A stretch of DNA of 64,000 bases from Owenia fusiformis. Lineage: Eukaryota > Annelida > Polychaeta > Sabellida > Oweniidae. The position numbers and the translations under genes are program-made. The notes below the pieces were generated by a model. The model was not told where the DNA came from and did not search any database. It saw only the letters and a program-made list of their open reading frames with translations. Shown one piece after another: positions 31,651 to 42,359 of this stretch (position 1 is its first letter; every line of letters begins with the position of its first letter). The stretch covers positions 28,149,986-28,213,985 of the forward strand of contig CAIIXF020000004.1 of the NCBI GenBank assembly GCA_903813345.2, given 5' to 3'.

Positions 31651-32413
31651 TTTTAAGATCTATCAATAATTTTGAAGTATTCTTTGGTGTCATTAATGTT
31701 CAGTTAAGTTCCAGAGGAAATATTTATCGCATTGTAGAGAGAAGAAAGTACACATGCTCCCTTTTGGTGGTGGGCCTTAAATCTCGAAATTTATAACTCA
31801 CCTTTTTGGATGAAATATATTTTTGAATATCCCCAAAGTCCACAGTTTGATTCCTTGATCATCACCTTTTCGATACCTCGACATCCATCCGGGCAACAGC
31901 ACTTTTGGATTAATCTATGCCACTATTTTGGGAACACATGTAAAGAGAATGACCATCCAAGTAAGCCTTGAAGTATATTGATAAAGAAGTTTTTAAGTGA
32001 TCTTACAAAAAATTGAGTTAGGGGGAGTAGGGATTTCTGAATAAATATTAAAGAATTTTGAAAAAAAATTTCAAGAGAAGGTTTCAAGTTTAATTGCTAA
32101 CATTTTATTCTCACAGAAATTTGATCTTATCTTACCTTTATGAACATGATGATGTCCAGGACTAGATAGTGCGAACTATCGAAAATACTGAATTTTTTAA
32201 TTGAAAATTTGTGGTTACTGCATTTCATACATTTGTAACACTTAAATCAATACCCAACACGCCATTGTCTTGTAACCATTGTATGGTTTTATTTGCATTA
32301 AAATATATATTTTACTTCCAGAAGAAAGTCCTTTCCTCATCTGCTCTCAATGTACTTATAGAAAACTCCCAAGACTAGGAGCTAGGTCCTTGACGTAAAT
32401 GTCCCGAACAGAG
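31651..32413. other. No recognisable feature
   Basis: AT-rich with no repeat or ORF that I can assign. Confidence 0.45.
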
Positions 32414-32983
32414 TTATTTGTGCCATCCCAACTCAACATCTTGGTGAACTGTTTTACCAACCCCAATTTGAACAGGTGCAAGGAGCCATATGGTACCTTT
32501 CTGCAAAAAGGAAACTCTTATAACTAATGGAAATATTATAGTCTTGTCTCTGAGGTGTTCCAACAAAATCAGTTTATCTTTGGCAGGTTTGCCAGTATTG
32601 CTCAGGATATGTGCATTTAGCACCGCTACATGAAGCTGAATGTAAGTTCTTTTGTACAATTTGGTAGATTTTCTCACAAAATTGTAGGGCTCAATCATTG
32701 TCAATTGGTTAAGAAAAATTCATAATCGTTTATGATGCAAGCTCAAATAAGTTGATCCTTATAAAGTGGAAGAGATGCGTGCTATAAAATTCCCAATTTA
32801 CAGAATACAGGTCAAGGACATGAATCGCACCACATATCCTTAGGAATTGTCCTTTTGCTTTAGCAAGTACACCTCTATGGTTTTCATCATCCTTTATGGC
32901 CGTTTTCCTACCGACAAATTCATTGTTGATATATGACGTCATGTGCTTCTTACTGGTACCTTCAAAGGTATATACCAAAGGTC
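32414..32983 (-). pseudogene. Possible DUF3987-like or other element protein fragment
   Basis: An acceptor TTGCAG precedes 32983. The first frame reads LVYTFEGTSKKHMTSYINNE, then HRGVLAKAKGQFLRICGAIH. The second, after stops near 32705, reads NTGKPAKDKLILLEHLRDKT. The pattern of aromatic-ES, then RGxxAKxxGQxLRxxxAxHVL, resembles the end of DUF3987-type domains in invertebrate repeats. Stops between the frames indicate decay or an intron. Weak assignment; it may be another element protein. Confidence 0.3.
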
Positions 32984-33639
32984 CTGCAATACATATTAAA
33001 AACACAATTCATTACTATCCATCATTAATTATATCTATCACTCAGACCCGTACACTCGGATTTGCCAAGGGGGGTTCACTTTTTTTTAAATTCCGTGGGG
33101 GTTCACTTTTGACAACTTAGACCAAAAAGGGCAAAATCACTTAAAAAGTGCGGTGGTGATGGTGAGAAACTGCATGATTTTGATAGAAATTTTGACGAAC
33201 CCCCCTCTTGGCTAAGAGGCCGATCACTTGAAAATTATGCTGATGATTAAGAGTCGGTGTATTTGTTATAGTCATATTGGTAATTATGTATGTATGTATC
33301 TTTATTTATCCCACATCAAAGTGGATTTCATATTAATTTATATTCATATGCAATTTTGCATATCAGATAAGATTCTGAACTTCTCTTTAGTCACTGTTTT
33401 CTTGATGACCAAAATATAATTATTCTTTGAATGTTTTTTTTTAACAGAAATGTCATCCTTGTCTACTACATTTATTTCTAATGTTTCCTAAATTCACTCT
33501 ATTCCCTGCTGGGTAAAGTCAAAATGACTGCTTATACAGGTTTTACGCTTAAGTATATTGTTTATAAGGTTTTACTACACTTTCACTTCATCTTTTAGAA
33601 TAAGTCTATGGACATTTGCAAGATCATGCTGAGCTGAGA

Positions 33640-34215
33640 CAAAATTTTGGGTATCTCATTTAAATACAGAACAGCATGAATTGAGATTTATGTCTATAAG
33701 AGATTAAGCCAGGGTGGTGTTGACTCTATTGTTGGGTTTCCTTAGTTGTCCTTTTATTAAGCAGATCATTAATTAAAATTTAAATACAGAACAGCATGAA
33801 TCAAGATTTATGTCTACAAGCGTTTAAGCCAGGGTGGTGATGACTCTATTGTTGACTTTCCTTAGTTGTCTTTTTATTAAGCAGATCCTTAATTTGAATC
33901 ATTACTAAAATTGCTGTCCCTATATGTTCTTCGATGTAGAATAGAATTCCTGGTATCTCATTTATATACAGAAGAGCATGAATTGAGATTTTAGTCTAAA
34001 ACCGATTAAGCAAGGGTGGAGTTGACTCTATTGTTGGGTTTCCTTAGTTGTCTTTTTATTAAGCAGACCATTAATTAGAATTATTACTAAAGTTGCTGTC
34101 CCTATATGTTCTTCGATGTAGAATAGAATTCCTGGTATCTCATTTATATACAGTGCATCATGAATTGAGATGTTTGTCTATAAGCGATTAAGCAAGGGTG
34201 ATGGTGACTCTATTT
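33640..34215. repeat. Long tandem repeat, about four units of 120-195 bp
   Basis: Units share TACAGAACAGCATGAAT or ACAGAAGAGCATGAAT, AGATTTATGTCTA, GATTAAGCCAGGGTGG and TTGGGTTTCCTTAGTTGTC. Two units carry an extra TTGCTGTCCCTATATGTTCT segment. Unit length varies because of that insertion. Confidence 0.85.
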
Positions 34216-34299
34216 TGACCCTTGGCATCCGCGGTTGTCAGCTTGCCAAACATGTCCAAGATTTCAATTTCATCTTCATCTTATATCCACTTTTAGATG

Positions 34300-34490
34300 A
34301 ACTTGTTCAGACTTTTGGTCCTCTGAGCTCCCTCAGATGTGTTGTTTCAGAAGTACCTGCCTGTCTAAGTATACAAACCGATGTCCATTGGCAACAAGAT
34401 TTCTGCATAAGTCAACTTGTGGATTGCGGAAATTTTCCGTTTTTAGGCCATGCTGTATTACCCAGGATGCATCTCTGAGAAGAGGAGATT
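34300..34490 (-). pseudogene. Unrecognised coding-like remnant
   Basis: The minus strand is open for about 55 residues with unusually protein-like content (SWVIQHGLKTENFRNPQVDL, NGHRFVYLDRQVLL). It is then closed by a stop. I do not recognise the family; a remnant of a transposon or host protein is possible. Confidence 0.3.
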
Positions 34491-34499
34491 TAGGTAGAG

Positions 34500-35234
34500 A
34501 TTTAAAAGAAATTTAGCTTGAGGACGCAGTTGAGAAACATTTTGTGAAGAATGAGCACATTTGAACTGTTTTTACGATGTCCATGTATAAGGTCAATTGT
34601 ATACTTGAAAAGTGCTCAGAATGGTAAAAACTTAATAAACTTGAAAGAATTAAGGCTTGGGGGTCCAACCTCACCTCCATGGCTACCTTCCTGATCTTTA
34701 ATGTTAAAACAAACATGATTTTAAGAAATAATGATGTTAATTTGGAGTTAATATAAAATAGTGTGATGTATGTCTGTTGGCACTATGCTGCAGTCATGTT
34801 TTCCTTCACTTGTTCTCTTTAGCTTGTTTTTGATCAAGTATATCATTATTGCCATCAATAAAAAAACAATTGTCACTGTGATTGTGAAATAATGATTAAA
34901 ATTTCTATATCACCCTTCTCAAAATCATTTTCCTTAGAAACCTGATTCTCTAAAGTGTCTAAAATGTTTTGAACAGAGTCGTCCTTGTCTTGTAGTCTTT
35001 GGTGTATTGATGGATCTTCTATTGATTGAGTACTATTACATTTTGCTGCGAGTTAACCGGAATATCATTGTTTCGATATATCTCTAACCATACATTTGTG
35101 TCCTACAACACATACATGACACAAGTGTCCTTGTATAACATGACACGTCTCACCAATATGTCTGTTTTTTATTTTCTATTATATGCTTTGAACATTCTCT
35201 TCTTGCTAATATATTTTTGTTGCCCTATTAGTAA
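34500..35234. other. No recognisable feature
   Basis: AT-rich sequence with short unassigned frames only. Confidence 0.45.
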
Positions 35235-35660
35235 TGGTCAAGTCTTTTGGCAACATATTGATCCAACCACACACCAAGATCTACCATGTCACTCCCTTTA
35301 TTTTTATTTTTTGTCCAGTAAACCAAGCACAGCCACATAAGATTTATTGTTGGAGTGTTCAGTGTGATGATGTGTAACACATTCATTATTCCGCGCACAA
35401 AAGTATGACAATTTATTACTCAGCAGTCATTTAACTGAGTTCAAATTCATGTTATATGGAATCCAGCTTAGATAGATTACATATGTTAAGAGAGGGATTG
35501 ATCTAATGTGATCCCAAGTTGGAAGTTTCCTTGACAATTGACCAGCTGATATGTTGACACTGTTAAAGTTGTTAGTGGCCACAAACCCTGCATGTTCCTC
35601 TTCAGCTGGAAAAATGTCTAATGTCTTTCCAACTTTGATTGGTAGTCTTGTTGAAGAATG
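35235..35660 (-). repeat. Dispersed repeat with unknown ORF, copy 2
   Basis: Minus-strand frame 35427-35675 contains SAGQLSRKLPTWDHIRSIPL, paralogous to the frame at 16807-17076. Nucleotide similarity extends leftward to 35249 and is shared with 30450-30660. Confidence 0.65.
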
Positions 35661-36032
35661 TATTGTAATATACATTCAGCTAAAAGTTTAACTGTGCAAT
35701 AGTGCTTGTAAACAGAATACATTATAGATTGTAACCTAAGAGAACGGGTCTCACGATATTTCTAAACAATCAATAATTATTTAATTAATCACGACTTCAC
35801 ACCAAAGAATATTCAATGCATTACATAATACAAAGCTAACCTCAATCTAATAAAACAAGAGAAGTCAAAAACACGAGCAGGTTGTAAAACTTTATATTTA
35901 ACTTTTATATAGAGACATTTGAATAAAGCAGCTGCTTCATCATGTAAACTCTCAAGGTTGCCTTGCATACCCATTACAATGGTTGCCATAGTAACCATAA
36001 CTTTGTCAATACTTAGTTGATTGTCAGAAAAT

Positions 36033-36528
36033 TTAAACCTGCACATCGCTCCAAAACGCAATATGTTGACATATATTGTTTTTACATTTCTAAGCTCTAA
36101 TATAAAGTTTATGTAAATAAAAATTGTTTTTTCTGCGTAATATCAAAGAACAATCATTTAGTTAAAAAAAATAAAAAGGCGAATGCTGGATTCGAACCTG
36201 GTCCTCCCGCGTGCTAAACGAGAATTCTACCGCTACACCACCGCGTTATTATGAATGGTGGAAGTAATTAAAAGCTACTTATTTTGAATGCTATGATTCG
36301 GAAGTGACGTCACATTCTTCATTTAGAAACCTTTCCAAAATCATATCGTCGGCGCCGATCGAAGCAATTCAATGAAAAATCTTTGAAATGACACATTTAT
36401 CGTAAGTATTTCTACACAAGATTTGCCCCATTTGTTCATCATTCTATAATCTTTCATTAAGCTCAAAATGATAAAGTTCACCCCCGAAACAACACTAGAT
36501 TGCGTTTTGGAGCGATGTGCAGGTTTAA
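36033..36528. mobile_element. 496-bp element with 29-bp perfect inverted repeats
   Basis: TTAAACCTGCACATCGCTCC and nine further bases (36033-36061) are repeated exactly in inverse at 36500-36528. Outer ends read TTAA on both sides, which could be the target site of a TTAA-specific DNA transposon (piggyBac or Kolobok type). No transposase is inside, so it would be a non-autonomous MITE-like element. It carries a tRNA-like sequence at 36178-36244. Confidence 0.7.
36178..36244 (-). tRNA. tRNA-like sequence (possible pseudogene or SINE head)
   Basis: On the minus strand the sequence has a perfect RNA polymerase III B box (GGTTCGAATCC), an A-box-like GTGTAGCGGTAG, and an anticodon-arm-like CTCGT-TTAGCAC-GCGGG whose loop centre would be AGC (alanine), although the arm resembles tRNA-Gly. 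A T-run (complement of 36173-36177) follows directly as a terminator. At 67 nt it is short, and the acceptor and T stems have mismatches, so it is more likely a pseudogene or tRNA-derived repeat than a working tRNA. Confidence 0.5.
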
Positions 36529-36529
36529 T

Positions 36530-37380
36530 AGAATAATGTCAGATATTTGTTCCTTATGTTGCGGAGGTTTCAAGGAGTAAAAAGCAAGATAATAAAAGGT
36601 ACAGCAAGTGAGGATTTGAGGACATTAATTTCCAAGTTCGTTTTCTTTTAAGTGTTATCATCATCATTATTTTTAAGAAATTCATTGACATTTTTGTCAG
36701 GGCACTGATTTTTGTATCAGATCCATTGGAGTATTCAGATGAGTCAAAAAAAAACCTTTACGCCTATTAGGTGGTTCTTCATTTTGACCATTTGGGCTGT
36801 AATAAAACACACATACGTTTTTGTTTTTGTCAGTCACTGAATATATGCACAATTGCCAGATAGAAAGGACAAAAGATTGTTACAGAAAACAGCAACATCT
36901 ATGAGTATACATGTAATATATATAATATATGTCTATGTTATATAATGAAAACAAATACTATGATTCATTTTTACATACATGGTGTAATGGAAATTTTGAA
37001 AATTCTCTGGCTTGTAGACATCAAACACAACATCCAGTCTGAACACTGACCTGAGCCTTTGTGACAAGTAACTATTGAATCTTAAGGTCAGCAGCATACT
37101 GCTGAAATATTTCACCTTTTGTTGGTTTTACGATATGTGCTGCAACTACTCCATCTATGATTGCAACTTCAATATCAGGAGCATCCACTACCTTCTCTTT
37201 AATCAAACCTTCGAGGGGTTCTAAAATGTCACTCTTTTTTCCCTGGTGGAGATCACCATTCTCAGAGAGAGAACTGGAGGGTATGCTTGGTTTTCATGAG
37301 TGAAAAAGTCATCAAGATCACCATTGCGTGACTGACAAGCTATAAACAATCTAGAGAAGAGAGCAGAATCTTGTTTCAGG
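36530..37380. other. No recognisable gene
   Basis: AT-rich sequence upstream of the minisatellite. A minus-strand frame (36933-37115) is unassigned. Confidence 0.45.
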
Positions 37381-37382
37381 TG

Positions 37383-37540
37383 GGTCATGTTGTTGTGGGC
37401 CCTGTTAAAGGTTGTTGTGGGCCCTGTTAAAAGTTGTTGTGGGCCCTGTTAAAGGTTGTTGTGGGCCCTGTTAAAGGTTGTTGTGGGCCCTGTTAAAGGT
37501 TGTTGTGGGCCCTGTTAAAGGTTGTTGTCGGCCCTTGCTT
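37383..37540. repeat. 22-bp minisatellite, about seven units
   Basis: GGTTGTTGTGGGCCCTGTTAAA is repeated about seven times with almost no change; a final unit reads GTTGTTGTCGGCCCTTG. Confidence 0.9.
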
Positions 37541-37713
37541 GTTAGCTTCAAGAAACCTGTTTCCTCCACGCTGTACAGTTTGTAATTTCTTTATTGACAA
37601 TATCTTTGTTATCAATAGTAAACAATTCATCTGAGACTTCCAAAATAATAGCATTGGACTTTTTAAAGGTCACAGAAAATCAACCAGAGGTCAAATGTAA
37701 GGTCACATATGAT

Positions 37714-37830
37714 TTCCAGAGACTAATGAAGATGATTTTGAAGGAGAAATTGCTATATTTGATATGTTCCTTTGACTTTCTGATTCTTTTTTCAATATCT
37801 TTTTTCGAGGGACATATTTTTCCTTTGATG
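37714..37830 (-). pseudogene. Displaced piece of the recombinase/SANT exon
   Basis: The last 51 bp (37780-37830) are identical to 38949-38999, inside the exon at 38951-39294, and read IKGKICPSKKDIEK on the minus strand. Here the frame continues KRIRKSKEHIKYSNF, likely the original exon sequence, before a stop downstream. GATTTCCAGAGACT at 37714-37727 is also present at 38938-38951, so the direct repeat may once have been longer. Confidence 0.6.
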
Positions 37831-38948
37831 TATATTTATATTATAAATTAATTTTAATGAAACAGATGTATGAAATATCCCCGGGGATCAACATTCGTTC
37901 AGTGTAAAATTGCACTCTGGGCGGAAGTTCGCTGGGGGTCTTGAAAAAATGTTTTTAAATTTTGAAGTTTTGTGAGATTTTTATCAATTTATCATCTATA
38001 GAACTTTGTAAACATGTCCGAAACAGAAGAAGGTGCGAGAGCACGATGCTGTAGTATGTGTGGAAATCCCACGAAAGGACATTTAGGGCCTTACGGTCCG
38101 AGTTGCACGATTAAAGAAACAAATGAAAATATGAATTTTCACACAAAGGAAGAAGTGGAACATACACAAGTGACACAACCCCCATGGATGAATGCTATTC
38201 TCGAAATGGGTAAACAAATTGCCGAATTAACAGTAGTAACATCAAAGATACAAAAAGACCAAGACGAAATGCGAACTTTTATGTTACAAAACATTTCGAA
38301 ACCTGTTCAAACCTTGCCATTGTTGCCTGAACAACCTCCACTGCCATCAAATGTGCACACAGGAGACATTAATTTACAAGTGTCACATGAAGGATGCAAA
38401 GTGGGAGTACCACCTAAGATCTCAAAATCGATAGTCAATGGTGAGTACGTCAATATGACGGAATTGTTACCAACAAATCTATATAATCAGTATATCGATG
38501 TACAAGGAAATGAACAAATAATATGTAGTGACAATGGTGAATTAAAGTTGGCCAAAAAACATAAACAAACACATATACAGTCTTTTATGACATGGATGAC
38601 AGCATGGAATATTTATGAGCTAATAGTAATGGAGAAACACCCTGGAGTATATAATGAGCTTCGTGACTACAGATCTCATATACAAGATTGTGACAAAAAG
38701 TACAATTGGTCAGCAGTTTACCAGTACGATACAAAATTCCGAATAAAATTAGGAGCTACCAAATCATTCAAATTTAGCACTATAGACACATATTTGTACA
38801 CAACTAATTTGGATGCATCTGCTGTGAAACAATCAACAACAAGATGTTATCGATGCAAAGGAGACCACCTTGTATCTAATTGTCCTTTTCATGAGGACAA
38901 CAAGGTGGAAACAAATAAAACGTCAGAGAAAGTAAAGATTTCCAGAGA
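37831..38948 (+). mobile_element. Insertion carrying a gag-like ORF, with 51-bp direct repeats
   Basis: The 1118-bp segment sits between two identical 51-bp copies of exon sequence (37780-37830 and 38949-38999), as expected for an insertion with an unusually long target duplication. No long terminal repeats, poly(A) tail or inverted repeats are visible. The C-terminal codons of the ORF run into the duplicated sequence. Confidence 0.65.
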
Positions 38949-38952
38949 CTGA
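38014..38952 (+). CDS. Retroelement gag-like protein with zinc knuckle
   Basis: The 312-residue ORF starts with MSETEEGARARCCSMCGNPT then GHLGPYG, a zinc-ligand-like head. Middle residues (about 140-260) read LLPTNLYNQYIDVQG, FMTWMTAWNIYELIVMEKHP and YRSHIQDCDKKYNW, and the C terminus holds a C-x2-C-x3-H-x4-C knuckle (CYRCKGDHLVSNC). The FxxWxxAWxxYExxxxxxxP...YRxxIxxCxxxYxWxxVxxYDxxFR pattern is known from gag-like proteins of DIRS-type and other retroelements in invertebrates, where it packages element RNA. The frame is clean for 940 bp, so the copy is young. No reverse transcriptase or recombinase is linked. Confidence 0.7.
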   Translation: MSETEEGARARCCSMCGNPTKGHLGPYGPSCTIKETNENMNFHTKEEVEHTQVTQPPWMNAILEMGKQIAELTVVTSKIQKDQDEMRTFMLQNISKPVQTLPLLPEQPPLPSNVHTGDINLQVSHEGCKVGVPPKISKSIVNGEYVNMTELLPTNLYNQYIDVQGNEQIICSDNGELKLAKKHKQTHIQSFMTWMTAWNIYELIVMEKHPGVYNELRDYRSHIQDCDKKYNWSAVYQYDTKFRIKLGATKSFKFSTIDTYLYTTNLDASAVKQSTTRCYRCKGDHLVSNCPFHEDNKVETNKTSEKVKISRD

Positions 38953-39294
38953 TTCTTTTTTCAATATCTTTTTTCGAGGGACATATTTTTCCTTTGATGA
39001 AGTTTCTAAATAGATGCTCCAGTTCTGTTGTCTCAAAGTCAGTCCATTTCTGTCTCACTGGTCCGACTTTCCTTTTCCTCTTTAGAATAGGTGTAGATAA
39101 CTCTGGTTCACTCAATAGAGGAGTATCAAAGTCCTTCAGGTTTTCAGCAGTTTTGTTTATAGCTTTCTCTAAGTTAGCTTCATCTTCTGGGCATACAGGG
39201 ACATTTAGCACTGTGTTGAGCAACTTTTCGTCCAAAGATGCATCATTACTGGATCCAGCTTCATCTTTTTGGCTGTCATTAGAATAGACCATGT
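38951..39294 (-). CDS. Recombinase gene exon with SANT-like domain (interrupted)
   Basis: Begins after acceptor GTTTAG (39296-39295). It is acidic at first (SNDSQKDEAGSSNDASLDEK), then KRKRKVGPVRQKWTDFETTE, LEHLFRNFIKGKICPSKKDI. The R-x-KWTxxExxxLxxxFxxxIxxGKxPxKxDIE stretch is a SANT/Myb-like helical motif that follows the tyrosine-recombinase-like domain in related animal proteins. The entry phase (2 bases) matches the preceding exon. The reading frame is cut at 38951-38999 by the gag-like insertion; the continuing sequence lies at 37830-37714. Confidence 0.6.
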
Positions 39295-39608
39295 CTAAAC
39301 AGAAAAATTTGAATATAAACTTAAAAGGTGTAATCCAAGATCATATTGCAGTGAAGGTTGTATCAAGATTATAGCTTCAGTATTGTTCCAATTATTGCAT
39401 CAACTCAAACATTACTTCATTTTGCCAGTTGCTCTCTTCACGTTCTCTCATATATTTTTTATGAAATACAGGAGCGATAAAAATAAAATTGCTTTTTAAA
39501 ATTATGTTTTACCTCACATTCTGTTAAGATATGGCATTCAACTAGACATTAAAAATATAATAATTAATTTTGAAAAGCCTATACATGTAATTAAATTCCT
39601 ACATGTAC

Positions 39609-39804
39609 TTTGGAGACTGATATCATCCAGATTCTTTCCAACATTTTGTTTCACTTTATAATTATCCACCAGTAAGCAAAGTTTTGCCACCTCAATTCGC
39701 TCTATTGAAGAAGACGTTGATTTGTAATGAAGCTTATGTACATCTTCGCAATGGCCCAAGTGGTTGAAGAGCCATCCTGCTTGTTGGTGTGTTAGGTTTA
39801 TCAC
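39609..39804 (-). CDS. Tyrosine-recombinase-like C-terminal exon
   Basis: Acceptor TTCCAG before 39804, donor CAAA|GTACAT after 39609. The exon reads VINLTHQQAGWLFNHLGHCE, then DVHKLHYKSTSSSIERIEVA and NVGKNLDDISLQ. The xLxxxxxxWLxxHLGHxxxVHxxxYxxxxxxIExxxVAKLxLxVD...GKxLDDI pattern is that of tyrosine-recombinase-like proteins found in many animal genomes. The LGH motif and tyrosine in HKLHYK are the candidate catalytic histidine and nucleophile. Phases agree on both sides. The protein may derive from a Crypton-type element. Whether it retains activity is unknown. Confidence 0.65.
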
Positions 39805-39839
39805 CTGGAAAAGAAGATACAATAATTTTCATGTGTCAG

Positions 39840-40884
39840 TGTTTAGTCGAGATATATTTATTTTACCGTATTCGTTTGAACTATCGCACTGTGCACTTAA
39901 CAAAGTCTAACAAACATAGTTTAAAAGAAGAAAAAATAACCACAGTCAGTGTTGAAAATAACAAATTCAGAAAATGAAATTCAAGCCTGTAAGTTGACTA
40001 AATCTGACACTCACCAGTTAATGCCCACATATTCAACTTCTAACAGTGCTAATTAGTATTAGGTATTTGTGTAAGCATTAAGCTTTTAAAATCTGTATGA
40101 ATAAGGTCAATTTAGGGTGACATTAATTTCACCAAAATATTCGAGAGGGTGATTCAGTTTTCTTTATAGTTGAAGTCGTATGTGTGCTTTTTGGAACATG
40201 TGCTGTTGTTCAAACAAATATGATATCTAATTGCTAAGAAGTGCATTGCAACATGACAATATCTCATTGGTTTTGTTTCAAATCCCCCAGTGTGAAAAAG
40301 AAAGTGATATTCCTTAGTGTAATTCATTTCAGTAAATATTAGTACTAATGAATATTATAGTACACAATGATAGACTTTATTCTAATGTAATAAGGATTGT
40401 TGTTTGTGATATTATACCTCTAAGGGCCGACTTTTGATCCACTTGTAATTTGTTGTGCCAGTTTTCTTGGAGCATGGGCAATTATAAAAACATAACAAAA
40501 ACAGTTGAAATGTAACCATGATACGGAGATTGCTGTATCCTACTATCAATATCCATATCAGTTATCTCGCACTATACGGCAATTGCCGTATGACGCTTTA
40601 ATCACCTCATTATACGGCAATCAAGCCTATCATCTCTACTGCCTTAACACTACTACTCTTGGTGAAGCCAAGGGTACTCCTAACACAACTGGTCTGTCAA
40701 CTGTTTTTTGCTCCAAATAAAATGCCTAGGTCGAGATCTAGGAATGAAAAGCTAAAATTATTGTATCAATGCATAAATTATTCAAATATCCAAATTAGGT
40801 ACGGATCATCAGTATGACTGCCATTTGACTTTTTAGAAAAATTATGCTTTAAAATACAACTCAAGACAATCATAGCTAAAGTAC
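39840..40884 (-). other. Intron of the recombinase/SANT gene
   Basis: The sequence between 40884 and 39805 has a GTAC donor and TTTTCCAG acceptor at its ends in phase 0. It is AT-rich; an ATACGGCAATT motif occurs three times in alternating orientation near 40570-40620. Confidence 0.5.
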
Positions 40885-40993
40885 CTTCAAAACTGGGTCT
40901 GTCAAAGGTTTCCCAAATGGTAAATTACGATGTCTGAAGGTTGTTGGATCTTTTAGATAACCGCACCAAGATGAAATACACATTGCACGGTTC
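40885..40993 (-). CDS. Recombinase gene exon (middle)
   Basis: Acceptor AATTTCAG before 40993 and donor AAG|GTACTT after 40885. The 109-bp exon reads NRAMCISSWCGYLKDPTTFR, then HRNLPFGKPLTDPVLK. Entry phase (1 base) fits the exon at 41412-41590, and exit phase 0 fits the exon at 39804. I recognise no domain. Confidence 0.5.
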
Positions 40994-41411
40994 CTGAAAT
41001 TATGCGAAATAATGGCTTGTATGGTTCACTTTATGGCATCTGGTTTTCCCTTATTTTGGGACAGGGCATAACTGAATGTTGAAAATGTCTTCTCTTTTTT
41101 ATTTGAAAAAGATACCTAAAGACAAAAATGACCAAATTAAAAGTTTTAAGCCTGTCAATTGCATCAATGGTGTACTGAATTGGCCTGCATATTTTCGCTC
41201 TTATGCTTAGTTATTTGAATTCTAATTCTTCATTCAAATCATGATCAATCACAACTAAATCCAAACAAAATGATTGAAATAATCACTTATGATTTAAACT
41301 CAACTCTTATACTGGGAGTGGATTTTAAAGAATCCTTTTAACTCTGAACTAGCATATTGACATATAACTCAAACAATAAATGATTTCATAAAGTATTGAT
41401 TCAAATTTTAC

Positions 41412-41590
41412 CTATGATGAGTCCCAATTCTTCTTGGATCCAACTTTCCAATGATTCTTTTCCGGCCTTGGGCCTTGCCATTCAAATTCATCTCTGGAAA
41501 GGTGAAATTGGCATTACAATGGATCCTGGTGGCTCTCTTCCACCCAACACCTTTGGCTGCAATATTTCTCTTGGTAGAATCAGGAATCTC
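41412..41590 (-). CDS. Recombinase gene exon (BEN-like segment)
   Basis: Acceptor TTTTTTCAG before 41590 and donor AG|GTAAAA after 41412. The 179-bp exon reads WKRATRIHCNANFTFPEMN, then LNGKAQGRKRIIGKLDPRRI. The F-xPExNLNGKA...KLDPRRI pattern resembles the last helices of a BEN domain (FxxxELxxSNLxGK...LDPxKL), a DNA-binding domain. The resemblance is modest. Exit phase 2 joins the next exon in frame. Confidence 0.45.
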
Positions 41591-41795
41591 CTGAAAAAAG
41601 TAATGAAAAGGCCGTGAGAATTAAACAGCCATACTTATAAATATTAATATACACTACTATAAAAGTGGTGACATGTTATAATTTGGTAATATAATAATAA
41701 TAACTGGACATTGAGTTGGAGGACGAAAATATACACACGGAGCTAGCTAAGTTTATAATTAGTGCAATAAAACAACACTAAATATTAACGCTGCC

Positions 41796-42353
41796 AAGGA
41801 TACATGTGGAGACTTGCAAAGTCACACAAACACAAGCGTTCAAGTTCTACACCGTGAACATTGTATGAGGGCCTTAAAATGAGTATTCATCAAAGTGTTA
41901 ACATTTGACTCAATAGCCTCAGGGAACAGTACAAAAATTGTCCACTATCTTTCTTTTGGCGAAGCAAAATCGATAATGTTTATTTTGTTCGACCCTTCTC
42001 AGGGAAACATCGAGGGGTCTTCTAATTTGGGGGTTGGTCACTTTTAAATGGGGGACTGTAATTTTATTATGTACAAGGATACATGTGGAGACTTGCAAAG
42101 TCACACAAACACAAGCGTTCAAGTTCTACACCGTGAACATTGTATGAGGGCCTTAAAATGAGTATTCATCAAAGTGTTAACATTTGACTCAATAGCCTCA
42201 GGGAACAGTACAAAAATTGTCCACTATCTTTCTTTTGGCGAAGCAAAATCGATAATGTTTATTTTGTTCGACCCTTCTCAGGGAAACATCGAGGGGTCTT
42301 CTAATTTGGGGGTTGGTCACTTTTAAATGGGGGACTGTAATTTTATTATGTAC
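41796..42353. repeat. 279-bp tandem duplication, essentially perfect
   Basis: The segment AAGGATACATGTGGAGACTT to TTTTATTATGTACAA occurs at 41796-42074 and directly again at 42075-42353. I see no differences, so the duplication is very recent or an assembly artefact. It contains GAAACATCGAGGGGTCTTCT and no gene. Confidence 0.9.
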
Positions 42354-42359
42354 AAATGC

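Noticed and set aside
36178-36244. Functional tRNA gene
   Set aside because: Boxes and terminator fit, but length and stem mismatches are against a working tRNA; kept as tRNA-like only.
37831-38948. LTR retrotransposon with LTRs
   Set aside because: The 51-bp direct repeats are exon sequence, too short for LTRs and without TG...CA ends.
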